Source of the DNA: Baffinella frigidus
Taxonomy: Eukaryota > Cryptophyceae > Cryptomonadales > Baffinellaceae
Reading direction: 5' to 3'
Assembly (NCBI GenBank): GCA_026770585.1
Contig: MU646781.1
Coordinates: 85,842-99,068, forward strand
DNA length: 13,227 nt
Below are positions 1-6,863 of the stretch, piece after piece. Both the position numbers and the translations under genes were made by a program. Below the pieces are notes generated by a model. That model was given only the letters and a program-made list of their open reading frames with translations. It ran no database searches and had not been told where the DNA came from. How positions within the stretch are numbered: the first letter of the stretch is position 1; each line of letters begins with the position of its first letter.

Positions 1-131
1 AGAAAGAGGGAGACAGAGGGGGACAGAGGGAAAGAGGGAGATAGAGGGAAAGAGGGAGAGGGGGAGGGGTAGAGACAGAGGGAGACAGAGGGAAAGAGGG
101 AGATAGAGGGAAAGAGGGAGAGGGGGGGGGG
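1..131. repeat. Purine-rich GGGAGA/GGGAAAGA minisatellite
   Basis: Tandem GGGAGACAGA/GGGAAAGAGGGAGA units, ending in a run of G. On the minus (gene-sense) strand this is a long polypyrimidine tract downstream of exon 6, compatible with an upcoming acceptor outside the window (inference). Confidence 0.8.
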
Positions 132-132
132 T

Positions 133-342
133 GTACCACCAGCAACCCGTAGCAGCTTATACCGGATCCTTGCAACGATTCGGGCATTTATTTTTACACA
201 ACTCTTTCATATGACCGTACGGTAGGAAACCCCAGGGATTTCTGGTTGTTGACGGGAGACACGCAGGAGATTTCCTTGATTCGGCTGGAATTTACTACAG
301 TACCCGATCCGGATATAAGCTGCTACGGGTTGCTGGTGGTAC
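133..342. mobile_element. 210-bp terminal-inverted-repeat element abutting exon 6
   Basis: A 36-37 bp inverted repeat (133-168 and 306-342) beginning GTACCACCAGCAACCCGTAG encloses 137 bp of non-coding DNA with no open frame. The element starts exactly at the exon 6 boundary, and its first two bases (minus strand) are the GT donor. No target-site duplication is visible. Non-autonomous (MITE-like). Confidence 0.7.
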
Positions 343-413
343 CGCGCGACGGTCGTGTTTGACTAGTTTGAGCGCTGAGGCTCCGTTCGGGGCCAGCTTC
401 AGCAGCTCCAGTC
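343..413 (-). CDS. RMC1: RMC1-like exon 6
   Basis: 71 nt (2+69): G then LELLKLAPNGASALKLVKHD and RRA. Acceptor CTACCCCAG; phase 1 in, 0 out. GLELL...SALKLVKH corresponds to the GIEFY...SLKLLK segment of the family. The donor GTACCACC is the first eight bases of the inverted-repeat element at 133-342, so the exon abuts that element exactly. The next exon (expected to start near a VNWY-like motif) is outside the window. Confidence 0.72.
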
Positions 414-1456
414 CTGGGGTAGGGTGCAGGGTTTCGGGTGTGCGGTGCAGGGTTTTGTTTTTCGGTTTCAAGTTTTAGGTTTTAGGGTTTGGGGTTTGAG
501 ATGTGGGGGTTGGGGATGAGGGTTTGGGGTTTGGGGATTAGGATGTAGGGTTGAGGGTTGAGGGTTTAGGGTTTAGGGTTTGGGTTTAGGGTGTAGGGTC
601 GAGACCCTGTATCGTGACCGCCACTAGATCCCCAGGCGTGGGGATTAGGATTTGGGGTTTAGTGTTTGGTGTTTAGTGTTTGGTGTTTAGTGTTTAGTGT
701 TTAGTGTTTGGGGTTTAGGGTGTAGGGTTTGGGTGTAGGGTGTAGGGTCGAGACCTGGGGTTTAGGGTGTAGGGTTTGGGTGTAGGGTGTAGGGTCGAGA
801 CCCTGCATCGTGACTGCGACGAGGTCCCACTGCGTGTCGTTCGTCCAGATCACCCCTGTGTTTGGGGTTTAGGGTTTAGGGTTTGGGGCTTGGGGTTTAG
901 GGGTTAGAACTTGGGGTTTGGGGTTTAGGGTTTGGGGTTTGGGGGTTTGGGGTTTGGGTTGAGGGTTTAGGGACTAGAGTTTAGGCTTTGGTGTTTGGGG
1001 TGCAGGGTTTAGGGTTGAGGGTTTGGAGTCTAGGGTTTAGGGCTTCTGGATTAGGGTTCAGGGTTCAGGGTTTAGGGTTCAGGGTTCAGGGTTTAGGGTT
1101 GAGGCTTCAGGGTTCAGGGTTCGAACCATGGAGCATGTTGCCCTGGCCCTTGCACGAGTAGGGAGGGAGGGGGCGGCAGAGAGGGAGAGGGCGGCAGAGA
1201 GGGAGGGGGCGGCAGAGAGGGAGGGGGCGGCAGAGGTGCGGGGTGCGGGTCCGTGGTTCAGGGTTCAGGGTTCAGGGTTCAGGGTTCAGGATGTAGGGTT
1301 CCGGATTTGGGGTTCACCGTGAAGCATGTTGCCCTGGCCCTTGCCCTTGCACGAGTAGGAGATCTCCGCGCCGTCCTGCAGGCTCACGACGTCGATGTCC
1401 GTGTGCGATCGCTGCTCATACACCAACGCAAGGTGAGATAGAGAGAGAGAGAGAGT

Positions 1457-1499
<43 letters not shown>

Positions 1500-2924
1500 T
1501 GTGTGTGTGTGAGAGAGAGAGGGGGAGAGAGAGTGTGTGTGTGTCAAAGAGTGTGTGTGTGAGAGAGAGAGAGAGAGATCTCAGCCCCGCCCTGGAGGCT
1601 CACGACGTCGATGTCCGTGTGCGGTCGCTGCTCATACCACCCCAGGGTGAGACAGATAGAGAGAGGAAGTGTGTGTGGGTGTGTGAGAGAGAGGGAGAGA
1701 GAGGGAGAGAGAGAGAGAGGGACATCGACGCATACACGCATCCAGACACAGACACGCATACACACACATAGACACATACACGCTGCATCCAGTAGAAACA
1801 GTGAATAAAGCAATTGAGATACGCTAAAAACAATGAGGCACACACCAACCTTATCCGAGGAAACCTATTTTTCTTTCATTTGATGGCAATGAAAATTACT
1901 ACACAATTCGTTCTTGCTAGTAATATCAAATCACTCGTGTGGTAATTTTCATTGCCATCAAATGAAAGAAAAATAGGTTTCCCCGGATGAAACCAGGGTG
2001 CCAGTACCATCGTCTCTGCATGTTGCTCCCGCGGAAACCTCACATGCAGCTCCCGTTCTTTCTCGTTCTCCCTCTCTCTCTCTCTCTCGCAGTCGCTCTC
2101 TCTCTCTCCCCCTCCCTCTCTCTGTCTCTCTCTCTCTCTATCTCTCTCTCTCTCTCTCTCTGTCGCTCTCTCACTCTCTCTGCGGGGCTGCCGAGGAAGC
2201 GTCCCCCCTGTTAATGCGAAAAGCGTACGTTAACGGACCCCTTAAGTCCCTCGTTAACGTGGGCTTGCCAGCTCTAAAACGATTTTAAAAGCGATTTCAG
2301 GACTTTTAAAGCCCAAGAATGTTTTCCATTATAAATTTTGTACCAAAGTTACTACTCCGTTAACGTAAGCTTTTTGCATGACTGTGCCGTCGAGGAGGGC
2401 GGACCGGAGGGTATAATACGGAAACAGATCCAATTTCGAACAACGTTTTGTGTTATCTTAAGGGTGGAATTTGCTATCTAAGCCTTGCCATAGCCTTACC
2501 GTGGCATAAACCCCACCCCTAAGATAAAGTGAATCTGTCTCCTCATGAGGAGTGGGCTGGAGCAAAGCACCCAGATGCAGAGGGGTCCTAGCTCTGTCGC
2601 AGTCTATTCGGTCTCGTCACTTTGGTGGGCCCGGGCTCTTTTCCGCTCCAAAGTTGACGGATTAGAACCTCAAAGCCAGAACGTCAACTTGAGAATAGTC
2701 TTATCTCAGAAAACGAGTTCTAAAACTCGTTTTCTTAAGTCAATTTCCCTACAAATTTGTCAACTTATGCGGAGAGTAAAGAATAAGTTGACGAATTCGT
2801 AGGGGAATTGACTTAAGAAAATGAGTTTTAGAACTCGTTTTATGAGATAAAGTCGGTGAACCCAAGTGAGGCGGAGCTAGGGTGAGAGCACGGCACCAAC
2901 AAAATTGAGGATACACCAAAAATC

Positions 2925-2992
<68 letters not shown>

Positions 2993-5208
2993 AACAGACA
3001 GACAGAGCGACATCGAGCGAACACCCTCTACACTTATCTCAAAAAAGGGATTCTAAAATCCGTTTTCTTAAGTCATGTCCCCTTCAAATCTGTCAACTTA
3101 TGCTAAGAGAAAAGAATAAGTTGATGAATTTGTGTAGGAATTGACTTCAGAAAACAGATTTTAGAATCCCTTTTCTGAGATAAACACCCCTCCCTGGAGG
3201 GGACTTGCGGGCAATCCCGAATAAACCTTTACTTCAAAAATTGACATAATTTATACCACTACAATACTTATTAGACCTTTTTGTACCAAATCCATTCATC
3301 ACGGGGGACTCAGATCGTGACGTGAGTCCGTTCCCCTTGAAAATCGTAAAGTTGACTTAAGAATACTTCTGGGTCCGCTCCAGGGCGGCTACACCCCCAC
3401 CAGGATGCGGATGCGTTAGAAAGGGCTTTCTAACGGATCCAGATTCTAACGGATTTTAGCATCCCTTTTCTGAGATAAACACCCTACACCCTCCACGCAA
3501 GATTCTAGGGCAGAGTGGCCCACTGCAGAAATAGCCAGATCTGGCTATTTTCAAATGTTCATAAGTCAACATTCTCCCCAGAGAAAAATCGAAATTTCGG
3601 GAAGTTGATACAAATTCCGTGTGAACTGGCTTGTTTTCCCAGGTCAGCCCTACACTCTTGCGTGGCTACACCTGGATGCAGACGTGGCGCTTGTCGAGCG
3701 AGAACCGGACGCCGAGCACCGGCGCGCGTCGGATGAAGTCCACCGCCTGCCACGCCACGCCGCAGTCGCGTGTGAGAGGGACCAGCGCCTTTGAACGCAG
3801 CATCGTGCCAATCACCAGTCTAGCTCTCCCTCAGTGAATCGCGGCACCTCGTAAAGTTGACTTAAGAATACTTCTGGGTCCGCTCCAGGGCGGCTACTCC
3901 CTACACCTGGATGCACACGTGGCGCTTGTCGAGGGAGAACCGGACGCCGAGCACGGGCGCGCGTCGGATGAAGTCCACTGCCTGCTAGGGTTGTGTTACC
4001 GGCTGGGGGGGTGATAGCGTATCGGAGTTATCGGCAAGGTATCAGCCGCCAGCCGATAGAACCGGGAAAGTGATAACTCCCCTCAGGGGAGCCTCAGGGT
4101 GTAGTACCCTAGGCGGCGCCTGCCACGCGGCGGTCGTGTTTGAACCACCGCCTCCACGCCACGCCGCACCACGCCAGAGTCTTGGAAGGGGTCGCCAAAA
4201 GTCAAGGCAGTGGTTTTCAAGTCCTCAAGGCAGTGGTTTTCAAACGTCAAAGAACACATCCTGTGGTGTTTTGAAAAAATTAACCCCCGCCTCCAATCTG
4301 GCGTGGCAGTCGCGTGTGAGAACGAGTTCTAAAACTCGTTTTCGTAAGTCAATTCCCCTACAAATTCGTTAACTTATTCTTGACTCTCCGCATAAGTTGA
4401 CAAATTTGTAGAGGAATTGACTTAAGAAAACGAGTTTTAGAACTGGTTTTCTGAGATAAAGTCGCGTGTGAGAGGGATCGGCGCCTTTGAACGCAGCGTC
4501 GTGCCGATCACCAGTCTAGCTCTCCCTCAGTGAATCTCGGCTCCTCAGTTAATGCTCTTAGCACTGGAGAGTTTGTACGGCCACCCTGGAGGGGACTTGC
4601 GGCCAAATCCCGAATAACCCTTTATCGCAAAAGTTGACATGATGTATACCACTAAAATACGTATTAGACCTTTTTGTACCAGATCCATTCATCACGGGGG
4701 CGCCACATTGTGGCGCCATCTCCAAGGGGCGTTGACTTAAGAATGCTCAAAATACCATAATGTTCCATCCAGGGTGGGGAGAGTTTGTACGGAGTCCTGA
4801 TGAAAATGTTTTTAATGAGGAGCCCAGTTTCACTGGGGCAGAGCTAGCCAGTAGCTGTGGGTGCAAGCTTGTCGCGCGACGGCAAGGGGGCGGGATACGG
4901 GGGAGGAGGAGGTACCTGCGGGGCGATGGAGCGATCCGCGAGAGAGGTGATGGTGAAGGTCCCCTCGCGGTACACAACCAGGTACTCATTGCCGTCATCG
5001 TAGAACACCTGCCGCCACCCACAGCCTGTCAAATCCCTGTTGGTAGGCGCATCTTCTCTCAACTAACAAGACACATGGCGTCCTCAACTCCGGCACTGTG
5101 CGAAGAAACCGAGCAACAGCCAGAGGGAGGGTCGCGCACCTGCGACTGGTCCGTCTCGAACTCCACCGGGTCTGCCTCAAGATGGCAGTGCGCGTGGAAC
5201 AGCGCCAT
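343..5208 (-). CDS. RMC1: RMC1/Mic1-like protein, 5' part of a six-exon split gene
   Basis: Joined exons 5140-5208, 4916-5008, 3907-3981, 1318-1411, 802-855 and 343-413 give 456 nt, 152 codons, with no phase clash (junction phases 0,0,0,1,1) and GT-AG at every border inside the window. The order of motifs follows the RMC1 N-terminus: ADPVEFE, VFYDDGN, GVRFSLDKRHVCIQRS, VIWT, WDLVAVTMQGLELL, SALKLVKH, which parallel family segments of the type PVQFE, VFFDEAN, KFSL..AVQR, GF.WT, DIVFVTDQGIEF, SLKLLK. RMC1 is a cytosolic beta-propeller plus alpha-solenoid protein that works with Mon1-Ccz1 to activate Rab7 on late endosomes and vacuoles (family knowledge). The family is about 650 residues or more, so the C-terminal three quarters lies beyond base 1. 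Introns are 131, 934, 2495, 462 and 388 nt, full of palindromes and telomere-like repeats. Identification rests on remembered family patterns, not a search. Confidence 0.8.
606..640 (-). pseudogene. Partial copy of RMC1-like exon 5
   Basis: Reads TPGDLVAVTIQ then G and the same donor GTCTCGACC as exon 5; relative to TQWDLVAVTMQ, the invariant-looking W is lost. The 5' part is replaced by telomere-like repeat. The shared intron start TCTCGACCCTACACCC also appears once more without an exon at about 742-757. Confidence 0.68.
802..855 (-). CDS. RMC1: RMC1-like exon 5
   Basis: 54 nt (2+51+1): with the flanking bases it reads GVIWTNDTQWDLVAVTMQ then G. Acceptor AACACAG lies in telomere-like CCCAAACACAG; donor is GTCTCG. 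The WT....DLV.VT.QG pattern is the family's strand pair before the GIEF-like segment. The exon sits as a 54-nt island inside a block of degenerate TTTAGGG repeats. A partial copy is at 606-640. Confidence 0.76.
1127..1162 (-). pseudogene. 3'-half copy of RMC1-like exon 4
   Basis: Codes YSCKGQGNMLH, the end of exon 4 with one GK repeat missing, and ends in a donor GTTCGA. Its 5' side is replaced by a GGGAGGGGGCGGCAGA minisatellite (about 1161-1235). It lies downstream of the complete exon 4, so exon 4 is flanked by its own 5' half on one side and 3' half on the other. Confidence 0.7.
1318..1411 (-). CDS. RMC1: RMC1-like exon 4
   Basis: 31 codons plus one base: RSHTDIDVVSLQDGAEIS, then YSCKGKGQGNMLH. 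Acceptor GTATGAGCAG, donor GTGAAC, phase 0 in and 1 out. Joined to exon 3 it makes IQRSHTDIDVV, the expected IQRS..(E/V).(Q/D)F-like step of the family. On the sense strand a (CT)n tract precedes the acceptor at roughly 25 nt, a natural polypyrimidine tract. Two half-copies of this exon flank it (1578-1627 and 1127-1162). Confidence 0.78.
1437..1780. repeat. (GA)n / (GT)n compound microsatellites
   Basis: Alternating GAGAGA and GTGTGT runs at about 1437-1578 and 1655-1780, split by the half copy of exon 4. Open frames here encode only Arg-Glu or Val-Cys repeats and are not genes. Confidence 0.9.
1578..1627 (-). pseudogene. 5'-half copy of RMC1-like exon 4
   Basis: Begins with the same GTATGAGCAG acceptor and codes RPHTDIDVVSLQGGAEIS, matching exon 4 with S to P and D to G changes. 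It then runs straight into a (GA)n/(CT)n tract at the GAGATCTC point and loses the rest of the exon and its donor. It lies upstream of the complete exon in transcript order. Confidence 0.72.
1852..1989. mobile_element. Nested palindromic element, subfamily a
   Basis: About 138 bp with near-perfect arms of roughly 57 nt. The outer arm reads GGAAACCTATTTTTCTTTCA; the inner core is GGCAATGAAAATTACTACAC, followed by a 30-nt loop. No coding capacity. The core recurs at 6864, 8653 and 11923 with different outer arms. Confidence 0.85.
2073..2185. repeat. (CT)n microsatellite
   Basis: CTCTCT runs with scattered CG and CC interruptions. The open frames through it are Ser-Leu repeats only. Confidence 0.9.
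2211..2379. mobile_element. Inverted-repeat element, TTAATGCGAAAAGC type
   Basis: Left arm 2211-2237 (ending GTACGTTAACGGA) pairs imperfectly with 2356-2379 (TCCGTTAACGTAAGC...). The 118-bp interior has no gene. MITE-like, single copy in this window. Confidence 0.55.
2453..2527. repeat. Short inverted repeat TTATCTTAAGGGTGG
   Basis: 15-bp arms 2453-2467 and 2513-2527 (CCACCCCTAAGATAA) around a 45-nt spacer with an internal smaller hairpin. No coding content. Confidence 0.6.
2701..2850. mobile_element. TTATCTCA MITE, complete copy 1
   Basis: 150-bp near-perfect palindrome beginning TTATCTCAGAAAACGAG and ending its complement, with internal GTTGACTTAAG-type and ACTTATGC segments. Flanked by AGTC on both sides, a likely 4-bp target-site duplication. 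No protein encoded. Confidence 0.85.
2926..3006. repeat. (GA)n microsatellite
   Basis: About 65 bp of GAGAGA ending in ACAGACAGACAGA. No gene. Confidence 0.9.
3034..3183. mobile_element. TTATCTCA MITE, complete copy 2
   Basis: 150 bp like copy 1, but the arm interior differs (AGGGATTCTAAAATCCG instead of ACGAGTTCTAAAACTCG), and both arms changed together so pairing is kept. Flanked by ACAC on both sides (4-bp duplication). Confidence 0.82.
3192..3330. repeat. Direct repeat R1 with variable hairpin
   Basis: CCCTGGAGGGGACTTGCGG through TTTTTGTACCAAATCC to CACGGGGG matches R2 at 4584-4700 with scattered differences. Just after it sits a hairpin with GGACTCA/TGAGTCC arms; in R2 the same place holds a different hairpin. 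R1 and R2 bracket the duplicated exon 3 region. Confidence 0.7.
3345..3392. repeat. 48-bp direct repeat, copy 1
   Basis: CGTAAAGTTGACTTAAGAAT through GGGCGGCTAC, identical to 3850-3897. Copy 2 abuts the donor side of exon 3; copy 1 is followed by a faint CAGGATGCGGATGCG that might be a relic of a third exon 3 copy. Confidence 0.75.
3437..3481. mobile_element. Solo right end of a TTATCTCA MITE
   Basis: ACGGATTTTAGCATCCCTTTTCTGAGATAA matches the right terminus of copy 2 and is followed by ACACCC as copy 2 is. The left part is missing. Confidence 0.6.
3529..3550. repeat. 22-bp perfect palindrome
   Basis: AAATAGCCAG followed by AT and its exact complement CTGGCTATTT. Lies alone in the intron; no known role. 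Confidence 0.7.
3672..3746 (-). CDS. Duplicate of RMC1-like exon 3 (exon 3')
   Basis: The same 75 nt as exon 3 with four base differences, all at third codon positions and all silent (Ala GCG/GCA, Pro CCG/CCC, Ser TCG/TCC, Val GTC/GTG). Acceptor GGCAG and donor GTGTAG are intact. The length is a multiple of three in phase 0, so inclusion of either or both copies keeps the frame; both together would repeat 25 residues. Could be an alternative exon, a recent segmental duplication, or two haplotypes wrongly joined in assembly. Confidence 0.6.
3747..3850. repeat. Segment duplicated with exon 3, copy 1 (empty MITE site)
   Basis: GCAGTCGCGTGTGAGAGGG, GCGCCTTTGAACGCAGC and CCAGTCTAGCTCTCCCTCAG occur here uninterrupted and again at 4307-4545, where a MITE interrupts the first motif. 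This locus is therefore the pre-insertion state. Confidence 0.8.
3850..3897. repeat. 48-bp direct repeat, copy 2
   Basis: Identical to 3345-3392; ends 9 bp before the donor side of exon 3. Confidence 0.75.
3907..3981 (-). CDS. RMC1: RMC1-like exon 3
   Basis: 25 codons from AVDFIRRAP through VLGVRFSLDKRHVCIQ. Acceptor CTAGCAG, donor GTGTAG, phase 0/0. The FSLD...IQ segment is the most characteristic piece of the family N-terminus. A second intact copy lies 160 bp further along the transcript (3672-3746). Which copy is ancestral cannot be told from sequence alone; this one is nearer exon 2. Confidence 0.78.
3995..4082. repeat. Imperfect palindromic insert in intron 2
   Basis: GGCTG...CCAGCC and GGAGTTATC...GATAACTCC pair in a nested way. 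Absent from the parallel copy beside exon 3', so probably inserted after the duplication. Confidence 0.45.
4309..4459. mobile_element. TTATCTCA MITE copy 3, left terminus replaced
   Basis: Palindromic body and right end (CTGAGATAA) match copies 1 and 2. The first dozen bases of the left end are missing and replaced by GCGTGTGAGA, a copy of the right flank. AGTCGCGTGTGAGA occurs at 4308-4321 and 4460-4473, against once in the empty site (3764-3777). Confidence 0.8.
4584..4724. repeat. Direct repeat R2 with variable hairpin
   Basis: Same sequence as R1 up to CACGGGGG, then a hairpin GGCGCCAC-ATT-GTGGCGCC unrelated in sequence to the R1 hairpin. Followed, as R1 is, by GTTGACTTAAGAAT. Confidence 0.7.
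4916..5008 (-). CDS. RMC1: RMC1-like exon 2
   Basis: 31 codons beginning VFYDDGNEYLVVYREG and ending RSIAPQ. Acceptor GGCGGCAG, donor GTACCT, phase 0 on both sides. FYDDGN followed by a beta-strand-like LVV is the first propeller blade signature of RMC1-type proteins, especially the plant ones (FYDDGNK, as I recall them). The 131-nt intron to exon 1 is short and free of repeats, unlike all the others. An open frame continues upstream of the acceptor, but only as intron read-through. Confidence 0.78.
5140..5208 (-). CDS. RMC1: RMC1-like exon 1 (start codon)
   Basis: ATG at 5208-5206 opens 23 codons (MALFHAHCHLEADPVEFE...) ending CAG, followed by donor GTGCGC. The ADPVEFE stretch just before the exon 2 VFYDDGN matches the spacing seen at the family N-terminus, which supports this ATG as the true start. 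Context of the start is GAGGGATGG. Exon ends in phase 0. No TATA box is obvious upstream. Confidence 0.72.
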
Positions 5209-5691
5209 CCCTCCCCTCGGCCGAGCTCCCGCCGCGCGAGGAGTACGGCACGGGGCTCCCCCGGTTGAGATTTCCTTCCCCCGGCCTTTCCAGAGGCGTC
5301 CCGAAAGGACCTCTCAACGTGCTCGCCCGGAAATGCTGCGACCAAATAAACCCTAGTGTGATGGATCGGCGGGCTTTTGCACAGAATCAGCGGCCTCTTT
5401 CCAGCATCATGGGCATGAGGAGACGCGATCCTGTCCCAACCCCGATGACGCCCCGCCCTAAAGGCAAATTGAGGATAGAGTTCGGGCAAATTCCTTCGAT
5501 CAGAGCCCGACTTCGAAGCTCTGGACGAGGGAAAGGGCCCAAACTTCAGCCTCGATTCAATCCGCTTCGCGCCGTGGAATTGACTTTTAGAAAGTCAACA
5601 AACGTCAAAGTGGCCAAAGTGACTTTGGCCGTTTTCCGGTTCGCAGCTTCTGATTTAGCAGGAGTGCAACACACACGCGGTTGATGCGCTG
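5209..5691. other. GC-rich 5' flank of the RMC1-like gene, no confident gene
   Basis: Open frames exist on both strands (for example 5265-5684 plus, 4995-5489 minus), but none shows a recognisable domain and the minus frames overlap exons 1 and 2 out of frame. Two small hairpins lie at 5580-5600 (TTGACTTTTAGAAAGTCAA) and 5612-5630 (GGCCAAAGTGACTTTGGCC). The region probably holds the promoter and 5' UTR (inference). Confidence 0.5.
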
Positions 5692-6284
5692 GTGCCCGGC
5701 GCTGCTCACACTCGTCTCCTTCTCACGTACTCAGGTGCGCAGCGCGCTATCTCCGTCCCGACACGAATCATCCCGCATTCCCATCTCCCTATCCGCTGTC
5801 TCACAGCTAGGAGCCCCGCTGCCCAACGAATCGTCCCCACCGCAGGTGTACGGGTTTGCAGTGCCATCGCTGCTGCGAGGCTCGGCTGCTTTTACTCCGC
5901 CCCCCGCTAGCGCTCCAAGGTACTCCCCTGGCCCTGCGCCTTCATGGATCGCAACGCCTGCCACCCCTCATCCATGGCACGTTGGGGGGGGAAAGAACAT
6001 CGCGGTCCGCGGGGGACCTTCGTTAGCGGGTCCGCTGATTCCTGGCCAGCTAGGACGAGAAGTCATGACCTTTGCTCCGCCTCTCGGCCAAGGTCGTGGG
6101 CGGCTTCCTCCCAGCTCTCGTGGTTGGCTCTCAGCCTGAGCAACACTCTCCTGGGTCTTCGGCAGGGTCGCGCGGGCGCTCGGCTCTCCGCCAAACCCCA
6201 CCACCTCCTCCTCCAGCACATCCTCCTGCACGCTTCCTCCCAGGCCCCAGCGCGCTCCCGGCCTCGCAATGTCCAGCCGCACCG
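5684..6284 (+). CDS. Proline/serine-rich coding-like stretch, frame uncertain
   Basis: From ATG 5684 one frame runs to 6139 with Pro/Ser/Gly-rich sequence (for example FAVPSLLRGSAAFTPPPAS). A second frame, open from 6069, continues the same composition (TPPPPPPAHPPARFLPGPSA) to a good donor GTAAGG at 6285. Joining them needs a one-base shift or a short intron that I cannot place. Composition is unlike the surrounding AT-rich repeats. No family recognised; the antisense strand is also open, so strand is not certain. Confidence 0.3.
5692..5845 (+). CDS. Possible first exon, organelle-targeting-like peptide
   Basis: ATG opens 51 codons (MPGAAHTRLLLTYSGAQR...) with no Asp or Glu and many Arg, Ala, Ser and Thr, the composition of chloroplast or mitochondrial transit peptides. 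It ends one base into a codon at donor GTGTACGG, the phase needed by DUF924 exon A at 9226 (Ala, then Gly-Glu-Thr). The phase match alone has a one-in-three chance, and the intron would be 3.4 kb. A competing proline-rich frame (next entry) overlaps it. Speculative. Confidence 0.25.
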
Positions 6285-6289
6285 GTAAG

Positions 6290-6630
6290 GGGCAATACAG
6301 TACACTCGGATCCAGAACATTTCGCCCAAGTCAACTCCCCCTGAAAACCAGCGCCTTAAGTCAAATGCCGGCCATGGTGGCAGGGTCCATCTAAACGAAA
6401 TCAGGGGAAAGTTGACTTAGGTGAGCTGCTTGACTTAGCTGAAATCTTGTGGGTCGGAGTGCAGTAGCACCCTACGGAATGCCGGAATTAGGTTGATGCC
6501 GGAATTTAGTGTCCACCCTTACTCACTCACTGGGTTTCCCGGCCTCGCCGAGGCCCAACCGCAGCGGTACTCCCTCTTCCATCCAGCATCCATTTCCGGT
6601 ACTGGTCGATGGAGCGCCCATCTCCCGTCT
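6290..6630. other. Non-coding spacer
   Basis: Contains GTTGACTTA and AAGTCAA fragments related to the MITE interiors and a short repeated GATGCCGGAATT motif (6478-6505). A GC-rich open stretch at 6530-6690 has no recognisable domain. No gene supported. Confidence 0.4.
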
Positions 6631-6670
6631 ACAGACTGATTCAAGAACTGCCTCAGTTAATCTGGGCTCC
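6631..6670. repeat. Dispersed CCTCAGTnAATCTnGGCTCC repeat
   Basis: CAGACTGATTCAAGA..TGCCTCAGTTAATCTGGGCTCC recurs at 8395-8434; shorter relatives lie at 3806-3845 and 4508-4545; inverted forms lie at about 6748-6836 (GGAAGCTCAGATTGACTGAGGCAGAGC). Probably the ends of another palindromic element family. Confidence 0.6.
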
Positions 6671-6863
6671 TCGTCACATACATTCGTAGAGTAGGTCTAT
6701 GCACTGAATTTAACACTCCGGTAAAAGCGCATCGAAACGTATTTCATGGGAAGCTCAGATTAACTCGATCGGAAGCGCAGATTAACTTAAGGCAGAGGGA
6801 AGCTCAGATTGACTGAGGCAGAGCTGGTGATTGAGCATGCATCGCCCGTCACACAGAAACTTC

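Larger units (their letters stand above)
430..1122. repeat. Degenerate telomere-like TTTAGGG block
   Basis: Repeated GGGTTTAGGG, TTTGGGG, TTTAGTG and TTCAGGG variants, interrupted only by exon 5 (802-855) and its copy (606-640). The C-rich CCCTAAA strand is the sense strand of the RMC1-like gene. The mixture of variants and the enclosed exons argue for intronic repeats, not a chromosome end. Confidence 0.85.

Noticed and set aside
430-1122. A true telomere
   Set aside because: Units are very degenerate, interrupted by exons, and continue into gene sequence on both sides; the other blocks change orientation. Interstitial repeat, not a chromosome end.
1457-1848. Open frames of 80-100 codons on both strands across (GA)n/(GT)n tracts
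   Set aside because: They encode only Cys-Val, Arg-Glu or Ser-Leu repeats produced by the microsatellites; the real exon pieces here are on the minus strand and short.
2073-2214. Membrane-like Leu/Ser-rich protein
   Set aside because: Entirely the product of a (CT)n microsatellite.
4760-5489. Long overlapping open frames on both strands (up to about 198 codons)
   Set aside because: They overlap RMC1-like exons 1 and 2 out of frame or run through intron 1; GC-rich composition explains the lack of stops.
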